Assembly (NCBI GenBank): GCA_937982505.1
Contig: CALJLV010000118.1
Location: 1-61,572 of the forward strand
Direction: 5' to 3'
Origin: an uncultured Desulfobacteraceae bacterium
GTDB lineage: Bacteria > Desulfobacterota > Desulfobacteria > Desulfobacterales > UBA2174
DNA length: 61,572 nucleotides
Part shown: positions 52,237-58,835 of the stretch, in pieces
Layout of the letters: every line of letters begins with the position of its first letter
Position numbering within the stretch: the first letter of the stretch is position 1
The notes under the pieces: generated by a model
Seen by the model: only the letters and a program-made list of their open reading frames with translations
Databases searched by the model: none
What the model was told of the DNA's origin: nothing
Made by a program: the position numbers and the translations under genes

Positions 52237-53528
52237 CAGTGCGCCTCCTTGCCTTTCAGAACGGCGATATTCTTGAAGAAGGTTCCGATCACCCAGACCC
52301 CGAAGCCGCCGATGACGATGAAAAAAGCCCAGATGCCGATCCCGTCGAGGACCGTGACCATTCCGGGACTCAAGTGGATGACCTCCATGGAGGACAGCTT
52401 GCCGGGCAGGGCGAAGAAGCGGTTGACGAAGCCGGCCAGGACCGCCATGGCGTAGAAACCGCGGATGGTGATCCCGGGCACCACCTTGGTGACCATGGCC
52501 CCGATCTGGATTCCGATGAGCGAGCCGAGGAGCATTCCCATGGCCAGGGTGTAGAAGATGAAGCCGAAGATGGCGTACTGGCTGATGGCGGCATAGCCGG
52601 CCGTAAAGACGATCTGGAAAATGTCGGTGCCCACCGTGGTCATCGACGAGACCCCGAGCATGTAGACGAAGATGGGAAAGGTCAGGAAGCCGCCGCCCAC
52701 CCCCATGATGCCGGCCGCCAGACCCACCAGGGCGCCCGAAAGGACCAGAAAGATCCAGGAGATCTGGCGCCCGCCGGGGGTCAGGTCGAAGTCGAACTTG
52801 ACCATGGGCGGCACCTTGACGGCCTGGAGGCGTCGCGGCAGGTTGCCCAGATCGGCGCCTTCGCTCTTGCCGTGGCCGCCCCCGTGGGCGTCGCCGCCCC
52901 CGCCGGCCTTACGGGCCTGCAGAAAGTCGAGCATGGCATAGGTGCCCAGGAAGCCGAGCATCAGGGCGTAGATGGTGGTGATGAAGGCGTCGCTGAGGAT
53001 AGGGTTGATCTCGTAGAGCCAGCGGTTGAGCAGACCGCCCACGGTGGCCCCCAGGATGGCCCCCAGCAAAAAGACCACCGCCAGGGGGACCGAAACGTTG
53101 CCCAGCTTGCGGTGGATGACGCTGCCCATGATGGCCTTGGCGAAGATGTGGAACAGGTCGGTGCCCACCGCCAGGATGCCTTTGATGCCGGCGCTCATCA
53201 GGGCCGGGGCGATGATGAAGCCGCCCCCGGCGCCGATGGCTCCGGTGATCAGCCCGGCTCCCAGGCCGATGAGGATCGAGACGATGAAGATGCCGGTGGA
53301 GTAGAAGGCCGGGCTGTAGGCCTTCTTGCCGCCCAGGACGGCGGGCAGGGCCCCGGCGATCTGGTCGGCGAAGACCACTCCGCCCAGGAGCACCGGGACG
53401 GTGAGCAGGCCCAGGAGCAGGACCCGCCGGCGGTCGCCGAAAACGGTGTTGGATACGTTGATCTCCCATCGGGCGTGGGCCTGCGCCCCCATCATCATGA
53501 AGCGGCCCCACTGTTTGAAGAAATTCAT
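52236..53528 (-). CDS. TauE/SafE family sulfite or organosulfur exporter
   Basis: A 430-residue membrane protein of the TauE/SafE family, related to exporters of sulfite, sulfoacetate and similar anions. Two repeats of the family fold are visible: SILIGLGAGLITGAIGAGGGFIIAPAL and ALVGLAAGIMGVGGGFLTFPIFVYMLGV, each with the GxGGGF motif. A glycine- and histidine-rich linker (GGGGDAHGGGHGKSEG) separates them, and a C-terminal third helix bundle follows. It is longer than the typical 250 to 300 residues. It overlaps the response regulator by ATGA. Confidence 0.9.
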   Translation of the reverse strand: MNFFKQWGRFMMMGAQAHARWEINVSNTVFGDRRRVLLLGLLTVPVLLGGVVFADQIAGALPAVLGGKKAYSPAFYSTGIFIVSILIGLGAGLITGAIGAGGGFIIAPALMSAGIKGILAVGTDLFHIFAKAIMGSVIHRKLGNVSVPLAVVFLLGAILGATVGGLLNRWLYEINPILSDAFITTIYALMLGFLGTYAMLDFLQARKAGGGGDAHGGGHGKSEGADLGNLPRRLQAVKVPPMVKFDFDLTPGGRQISWIFLVLSGALVGLAAGIMGVGGGFLTFPIFVYMLGVSSMTTVGTDIFQIVFTAGYAAISQYAIFGFIFYTLAMGMLLGSLIGIQIGAMVTKVVPGITIRGFYAMAVLAGFVNRFFALPGKLSSMEVIHLSPGMVTVLDGIGIWAFFIVIGGFGVWVIGTFFKNIAVLKGKEAH

Positions 53529-53944
53529 TGCCCCCCCTTTAGTGATTCGATTTCCTTGATTTTTTGCTGCTGCAGCAACCGTTTCTGGTACGCATCCTGA
53601 AGCTTGTAGATCAGCTCGTCGATATCCACGGGTTTCATCAGGTAGTCGAAGGCTCCCAGCTCCATCCCCCTCACCGCCACCTCCATGCTGGCATGGCCGG
53701 TGAGCATGATCACCTCGGTGAGGGCATAACGCTCCTTGATCTGCTGGAGCAGGGTGATCCCGTCCATTTCGGGCATGCGCACGTCCAGGACCACCACGTC
53801 GAAGGGTTCGGCCGCCAGCAGCGCCAGGGCCTGGCCGGCCCCGGTGACCCCGGTGACGTCCAGGCGCCGCTTTTTCATGCGCTTGATCAGGGTTTCCAGA
53901 AAATCGGCTTCGTCGTCGACGATCAGTGCCTTGAGTGCATCCAT
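53525..53944 (-). CDS. Single-domain response regulator (receiver)
   Basis: A 139-residue receiver protein without an output domain. It has LKALIVDDEADFLETLI, the phosphoacceptor VVLDVRMPEMDG, the conserved Thr in IMLTGHASME and the Lys in YLMKPVD. A short coiled tail (KRLLQQQKIKEIESLK) follows. It is the first gene of the exporter operon, 60 to 70 bases downstream of a sigma-54 promoter. A receiver in front of a TauE/SafE exporter suggests that phosphorylation controls the exporter or the PEP-binding protein. Confidence 0.92.
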   Translation of the reverse strand: MDALKALIVDDEADFLETLIKRMKKRRLDVTGVTGAGQALALLAAEPFDVVVLDVRMPEMDGITLLQQIKERYALTEVIMLTGHASMEVAVRGMELGAFDYLMKPVDIDELIYKLQDAYQKRLLQQQKIKEIESLKGGQ

Positions 53945-54013
53945 TCCATCGCCTTTTCTTCCTGAACGTTGGCCGGCAGACCAGGGGAACGGTGGGCTGC
54001 CCGCCCTGGGAAA

Positions 54014-54029
54014 AGCAATTGATATGCCA
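54014..54029 (-). promoter_or_regulatory. Sigma-54 promoter for the TauE/SafE operon
   Basis: On the minus strand the sequence reads TGGCAT-N5-TTGCT, matching the -24/-12 consensus TGGCAC-N5-TTGCW with one base different and the invariant GG and GC exactly ten bases apart. The start site would lie about 12 bases downstream, near 54004, giving a leader of about 60 bases. The NtrC-type activator with an intact GAFTGA loop is encoded in the same group. Confidence 0.75.
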
Positions 54030-54128
54030 GGGGCGCGGGCGCCGGGGCAGCCGGGCCGCGCCAAGGCGGCGGTCTCGGGGGGCGCCGGGTCCATCCGGGC
54101 GGGAAGGATCCGGATCTGTCGGGAATTT

Positions 54129-54587
54129 TTACAGGGTGTAAAGATTGGGGGGGCGGTCCACGGCGAGGCAGGCCAGGATTTCCTCCAGGTCGTAGCGGCG
54201 GCCGCGGCCGATGCCCGGACACTGTCGGGCCGCCTCACGCCAGCGGCAGGCCGAGCGCAGGTTGGCGGTCCAGAAGGGATAGATACGGCATTGGGTGGGA
54301 CGCAGCGGATAGATGCGGCACCCCGCCTCGAAGAACCCGCAGCGGCCGTCGGGGGCTTCGCGGATGCGGAATCCATCCCCCAGAGGGGTGAACACCCCCT
54401 CGGCGGCTGCACCGATCGCCTCCATCCAGCGGCGGATGGCGGCCGTTTCGGCGCGATCGGCCCACACCAGGCCGGGGGCGCCGGTGCAGCAGGCCCCGCA
54501 GCGCTGGCACTCGAAGCGCAGCCCGTCGCGAAAGAAATAGCGCCGGTCGAGGCCGGCCGGCGGGCAGGAGAGGCGTTCAGGCTGCAT
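54129..54587 (-). CDS. YkgJ-family cysteine cluster protein
   Basis: A 152-residue protein of the YkgJ/zinc-iron-chelating type. The cluster motif FECQRCGACCTG is followed by CGFFEAGCRIYPLRPTQCRIYPFW, and more cysteines come later (SACRWREAARQC). The ATG at 54587 overlaps the rseC stop by 11 bases, so the two genes are cotranscribed. Members bind an iron-sulfur cluster or metal and are of unknown role. The window shows no partner other than RseC. Confidence 0.88.
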   Translation of the reverse strand: MQPERLSCPPAGLDRRYFFRDGLRFECQRCGACCTGAPGLVWADRAETAAIRRWMEAIGAAAEGVFTPLGDGFRIREAPDGRCGFFEAGCRIYPLRPTQCRIYPFWTANLRSACRWREAARQCPGIGRGRRYDLEEILACLAVDRPPNLYTL

Positions 54588-55020
54588 CGGGCGGGGGCCC
54601 CGGGTCCGCCGCACGCCGGATGATCTTGACGATCCGGGGCTGGTAGACCGCCATGGCGCCCATGCGCCGTCCGCGAAAGCGCACGAACACCACCGCCAGG
54701 GCAAAGCCGGCCAGGGCGCCCAGCGCCGCATGGTTGTCCCCGCCCAGGGAGAGGCCCACGAGGGCTCCGGCCAGAAGGGCCGCCACCGGGAAGATGTAGA
54801 GCAGGCCCATGGCCTTGATGAAGGCCCCGGTGGGAATTTCGACCCGCACCCGGTCGCCGGGGCAGGCCTGGGCGCCGTTGAGGGCCGTGACGTTCATCTC
54901 CCGGCCGGCGTCGCTGCAAAATCCCCGGGCACTGCAGGCCTCGCAGTCCCCGCTTTTGACGGTGCGCACCACGGCCGAGAGGCCGTCGATCCGGGTGACA
55001 ACGCCTTCTTCACTGGCCAT
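54577..55020 (-). CDS. rseC: SoxR-reducing system protein RseC family
   Basis: A 147-residue membrane protein of the RseC family. The N-terminal cytoplasmic part has GVVTRIDGLSAVVRTVKSGDCEACSARGFC with the conserved cysteines, followed by RVRVEIPTGAFIKAMGLLYIFPVAALLAGALVG and a second helix (LGALAGFALAVVFV). In enterobacteria RseC acts with the Rsx (Rnf) complex. The adjacent gene is an RnfB-type protein, which supports that association. GGAATG-like sequence precedes the ATG. Confidence 0.9.
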   Translation of the reverse strand: MASEEGVVTRIDGLSAVVRTVKSGDCEACSARGFCSDAGREMNVTALNGAQACPGDRVRVEIPTGAFIKAMGLLYIFPVAALLAGALVGLSLGGDNHAALGALAGFALAVVFVRFRGRRMGAMAVYQPRIVKIIRRAADPGPPPDAA

Positions 55021-55110
55021 TCCTTACGCTACTCCTCTGCCGTCTGGGCCTCCAATGCACGACCCCGCCGGGGCAGCGGCGGGGTCGGTGGAAAGGGGCC
55101 GGGTCGCGGG

Positions 55111-57165
55111 TCAGGCCGCCGCCGCGCGATCCTGGCTCGGATGGGCCGGCAGGACCGCGGCCGGGGCTATGGCGGCGGTGTGCCGGTAGCAGATCAGCCC
55201 GCATTGCAGGCAACGCTGGGCCTCGTGACGGGCGGCGGATTCGTCCAGTCCGAGTTCCAGTTCCACCCCGGCGGGGTCCAGGGGCATGAGATGGCGCGGC
55301 GCCGGGGCCACGTCCGCCACCCGGCTGACATTCTGCACCACCGTGGAGGCCGTCAGGGCGTTTGCGGCCAGGACCGGGGCTTCTCCGTAGAGAAGCCGGT
55401 GAATCGTCGCGGCCGTGCGCCGGCCGGCGGCGATGGCCCGGATGGCGGCGGAAAAATCGCTCAGCACGTCGGCCTCGGAAAAAAGGCCGGCGGCTTCGTC
55501 CGCCGCCAGGGGGGCCTTGTAAGGGGAGACGGCGGTCCAGCGGGCCGTTTCGGTGGCCGCCGCATCCGCTTCGGGGTCCGACGGATCCGCCCGAAAGATC
55601 AGCTCGGGAATGCGGCCGGCGGCCATCACCAGGGTTCCGGCCCCCTGGGGGCGCATCCTGCCGCTGGCCAGATCCACCAGCGTCAGGCCGGTGAGACGGT
55701 CCTCGGTGCCGTGCAGGGCCTCGATGGCCTTACCGGTGAGCACCTGGATCCCGTCCGCGGTGTGTAGATCCGCCGGCGCTTCGGTTTCCCGCAGAACGAC
55801 GGTCACCTGGCGGGCGCCCCGGGTCAGGCAGCGGCGGGCCGCCTCCAGGGCCAGGGGGGCCCCGCCGTAAACCACGGTCTGGGCGCTGCACACCGGTGCC
55901 CGATCGTCCGGGCGCATCACGTCCAGCATCAGCCACAGGCCGGGAAGGGGCGATTCGAGCCGCCCCCCGGCACCCCGGGCCAGACGGCTGTCCCAGCCCC
56001 CGGTGGCCAGGGCCACGGCCTGATAGCCGTCGGCCAGCAGGTCGCCAATACGGATGTCGCGTCCCAGGGCTTTGCCGGTCTGCATGTCGACCCCCATGGC
56101 GCGGATCCCCTCGATGTCCCAGTCGAGGATCTCCATGGGCAGGCGGTTGCGGGCGATGGCGCTGCGCAGCAGGCCGCCCAGGGCGTCGGTGGCCTCGAAG
56201 AGGGTCGGGGCATGCCCCAGCCGGGCGCTGAAGAAGGCGGCCGACAGCCCCTGGATGCCGCCGCCCACCACGGCGATGCGCCGGCCGGTGTCAGGGGCCT
56301 TGTAAGGCAGGATATGCTGGCCCCCACGGCGCTCGAAGTCGGCCGCAAACCGCTTGAGGGCATTGATGGCCACCGGTTCATCCACCAGCTGGCGGCGGCA
56401 CTGGTCCTCGCAGGGGCGTGGACAGATGCGGCCGATGACGGTGGGGAAGGGATTGCGCTCCTTGATGGTCTGGACCGCTCCGGCGTAGTCTCCCTCGCCC
56501 ACCTGGCGAATGTACTCGCAGATGTCGATCCCCGCCGGGCAGGCCCGCTGGCAGGGGGTGGTGCAGTCGTCCCGGGTGTATTCGTGCAGAATGCGCCGGG
56601 TGACCGAACTGAGGGTGATGATATGCTTGGGGCAGACCCGCTCACAGGCCCCGCAGCCGGTGCATTTTTCCGCATCCACCACCGGCAGGCCTTGGGGCCC
56701 CAGGTGCAGGGCGTTGAACTGGCAGGCCTTGACGCAGGAACCCAGGCCGAGGCAGCCGACGCTGCAGACCTTCATGCCGCCGCTGAGCAGGGCCGCTGCC
56801 CGGCAGTCGCCGATGCCGTCATAGCAGAACTTGATGTCGGCCTCGGCCACCCCGTAGGTGCATCCCGGCCGGCTGATGTCCGGTTCCCTGGCCTCGACGC
56901 TCACGCCGAGCAGGGCGGCAATGGCCGCCGCCGTGTCGGGGCCGGCCGCCACGCAGCTGTTGGGGGCCGCCCGGCCGGCCACGATGGCCTCGGCATTGGC
57001 GCTGCATCCCGGAAATCCGCAGCCGCCGCAATTGGCGCCGGGCAGGGCCGCCTCCACCGCCAGGATCTTGGGATCCACGTAGACGTAGAAGATTTTGGAG
57101 GCAATGGCCAGTCCGATCCCTACGGTCAGGCCCAACGCGCCCATGAGGATTACGGCTTGCAGCAT
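55111..57165 (-). CDS. RnfB-GltD fusion (iron-sulfur subunit with flavoprotein oxidoreductase)
   Basis: A 684-residue fusion. Residues 1 to about 190 form an RnfB: a helix (VILMGALGLTVGIGLAIAS), the CGGCGFPGC cluster region, and two ferredoxin motifs (CLGLGSCVKAC, CTGCGACERVCP). After DDCTTPCQRACPAGIDICEYI, the GltD-type N-terminal domain, comes an FAD site (VVGGGIQGLSAAFF). The second nucleotide site reads VVYGGAPLALEAARR, degenerate against the GGGN form. The C-terminus adds CLQCGLICYRH. No other rnf genes are in the window. It would move electrons between ferredoxin and a pyridine nucleotide or another acceptor at the membrane. GGAGAAG lies before the ATG. Confidence 0.93.
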   Translation of the reverse strand: MLQAVILMGALGLTVGIGLAIASKIFYVYVDPKILAVEAALPGANCGGCGFPGCSANAEAIVAGRAAPNSCVAAGPDTAAAIAALLGVSVEAREPDISRPGCTYGVAEADIKFCYDGIGDCRAAALLSGGMKVCSVGCLGLGSCVKACQFNALHLGPQGLPVVDAEKCTGCGACERVCPKHIITLSSVTRRILHEYTRDDCTTPCQRACPAGIDICEYIRQVGEGDYAGAVQTIKERNPFPTVIGRICPRPCEDQCRRQLVDEPVAINALKRFAADFERRGGQHILPYKAPDTGRRIAVVGGGIQGLSAAFFSARLGHAPTLFEATDALGGLLRSAIARNRLPMEILDWDIEGIRAMGVDMQTGKALGRDIRIGDLLADGYQAVALATGGWDSRLARGAGGRLESPLPGLWLMLDVMRPDDRAPVCSAQTVVYGGAPLALEAARRCLTRGARQVTVVLRETEAPADLHTADGIQVLTGKAIEALHGTEDRLTGLTLVDLASGRMRPQGAGTLVMAAGRIPELIFRADPSDPEADAAATETARWTAVSPYKAPLAADEAAGLFSEADVLSDFSAAIRAIAAGRRTAATIHRLLYGEAPVLAANALTASTVVQNVSRVADVAPAPRHLMPLDPAGVELELGLDESAARHEAQRCLQCGLICYRHTAAIAPAAVLPAHPSQDRAAAA

Positions 57166-57288
57166 GGAATCTTCTCCTCACCGGCAGCACCCCTGGGCGA
57201 GGCCCGCCGGTCCTGAAACGATGGCGTCAACACGCCGGGTTGCGGGAAGGTCTGCGTCGCGGAACGACGCCCTTTCTTTTGGCGGACA

Positions 57289-57648
57289 TCACCAGGACCC
57301 GTCCAGGCCGCGCAACCCGTTCATGTAGAGGCGGCCGGCGGCCACGAACAGCGAGTAGCGCGTCAGCAGGGTCGGCAGATCGAAGGTTTGGGCCATGGCC
57401 AGAACCCGCTCCGAGGGGCGCTTGCCGCGCACAAAGACGATGCAGCCCACCCCGGCGATCTTGGCCGTCCGCAGCACCTGTTCGGTGGTCAGTCCGGTGA
57501 GTAGCACCGCCCCCTTGGCGGCGGCGGCGAGCACGTCTTCCATCAGGTCGGCGCCGCCGCCGGCGACGATGGTCTTGTCGAGATGGGTTTCCCCGTAGAG
57601 CACGTCGGCCTTGAGAATGTCGCGCACTTCATAGATTTTCATCGCCAT
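57289..57648 (-). CDS. DRTGG domain-containing protein
   Basis: A 119-residue protein of the DRTGG family. It reads KIYEVRDILKADVLYG, THLDKTIVAGGGADLMEDVLA, the family region VLLTGLTTEQVLRTAKIAGVGCIVFVRGKRP and TRYSLFVAAGRLYMNGL. Such domains occur beside hydrogenase and CBS-domain genes and are thought to bind ligands in regulation. The start at 57648 (MAMKIYEV) is preferred; 57642 is two codons shorter. It may be the first gene of the RnfB-RseC group. Confidence 0.85.
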   Translation of the reverse strand: MAMKIYEVRDILKADVLYGETHLDKTIVAGGGADLMEDVLAAAAKGAVLLTGLTTEQVLRTAKIAGVGCIVFVRGKRPSERVLAMAQTFDLPTLLTRYSLFVAAGRLYMNGLRGLDGSW

Positions 57649-57913
57649 CGGTAGGACCTGCCAGCCTGGACGGTTAACCCGATTGTCGGGGATCGCGGGA
57701 TCCGGAAGGATTCCCTTGACGCCGCGGGCCATCCCCGGGCACAGTCGGACCCCCTGGCGTTTCTGCCGGACGGGGGGAACCGGAAAGGGTGCGGCGTCTC
57801 TGGACGCGTCTGAACATCCGCGGCAGATCCTCGATCCTGGGGCGCAACCGCCGGGAAAGCTGCCCCGCAGGCACCATTTCACAAACGCCTGAGGATGTCA
57901 ATCAGGAGGCCCC

Positions 57914-58258
57914 ATGCGGATCGAAAACGTCGCTTTTGGCAGGCTGACCATTGGCGAGACGACCTACACTTCGGATCTTTGCATCTATCCGGACGGCCGG
58001 GTGGTCGACGGCTGGTGGCGTCGCCAGGGCCACGGATTGTGCGTCGAGGACATCGCCGATTTGGTGGCCCAGGAACCCGGGACCATCGTCATCGGCACCG
58101 GCGTCAACGGCCGCCTGCGGCCCGAGGCGGACCTGGCGGCCCGGCTTCGGCGCCAGGGCATCGAACTGCTCGACGCCCCCAACGCCGAGGCCGCCGCCCT
58201 GTTCAACCGCCTCTGGGGGCGATGCCGTCTGGCCGCCGGGTTCCACCTGACCTGCTGA
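57914..58258 (+). CDS. Mth938-like (NDUFAF3/DUF498) domain protein
   Basis: A 114-residue protein of the Mth938 family, related to the human complex I assembly factor NDUFAF3. It starts MRIENVAFGRLTIGETTYTSDLCIYPDGRVVDGWWR, and has EPGTIVIGTGVNGRLRPEADLAARLRRQGIELLDAPNAEAAALFNRL, where the strictly placed GTG and the alternating helices fit. Length is typical. AGGAGG precedes the ATG at good spacing. No known biochemical activity can be assigned. Confidence 0.85.
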   Translation: MRIENVAFGRLTIGETTYTSDLCIYPDGRVVDGWWRRQGHGLCVEDIADLVAQEPGTIVIGTGVNGRLRPEADLAARLRRQGIELLDAPNAEAAALFNRLWGRCRLAAGFHLTC

Positions 58259-58311
58259 CCGGGCCGGCGACTCCGGCCGCCGCTGCACAGCCGGGCCATG
58301 CGCCGCCTTTC

Positions 58312-58659
58312 TCAGCGGTGCCCCACCACGGGCCGAAACAAGGTGTAGAAGAGCTCCAGGACCCCCGGGACGCTCGCCTTGCGGCGCTCCACGAAGACGC
58401 GCCAGCGGCTGTGGGCCTCCAGTTCCCAGACCACCCGGGTGATGCGGGCCAGCACTTCGGCCGGCTCCTGGCCGTCGAGGCGGAGGGTTTCGGCTTCGGT
58501 GAACGAGACCGGATCGTCGACATGGGTGCCGGGTCCCAGCCCCACCAGCGGACTCCCCTCCCCGATGTCGAGCAGGGCCCGGTTAATGGCCGCGGCAAGC
58601 CGCGGCGCCACCGGGGAAAGATCCTGGTGGACGGCTCTGGCCAGTTCGCTGGATGTCAT
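58312..58659 (-). CDS. Hypothetical protein
   Basis: A 115-residue soluble protein, MTSSELARAVHQDLSPVAPRLAAAINRALLD at the start and ELEAHSRWRVFVERRKASVPGVLELFYTLFRPVVGHR at the end. No motif is recognised. The start at 58659 is chosen because AGGAGG lies eight bases upstream; an ATG two codons earlier would crowd the site. It is convergent with the Mth938-like gene, and the uvrA gene begins 176 bases away on the other strand. Confidence 0.6.
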   Translation of the reverse strand: MTSSELARAVHQDLSPVAPRLAAAINRALLDIGEGSPLVGLGPGTHVDDPVSFTEAETLRLDGQEPAEVLARITRVVWELEAHSRWRVFVERRKASVPGVLELFYTLFRPVVGHR

Positions 58660-58835
58660 CCTCATTCCCTCCTGGTTGCCGCCGCCGGCTGTGTTTACGC
58701 GCCGTCCGGCGTGCTTATCTTGTCGCTTCGTCCGGTCCTCAAAGCCTGTTTGGACCGGTTTGTCAACCCACAGGACCGGCCGCCCGCGGATTGCCCCGAC
58801 CGCCGCGGGGCGCAGACCCGGGATACCCGACGCCC

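Noticed and set aside
57895..57900. TTGACA on the minus strand upstream of the DRTGG gene
   Set aside because: At 17 bases spacing the -10 would be AATGGT, a poor match, so no promoter was called.
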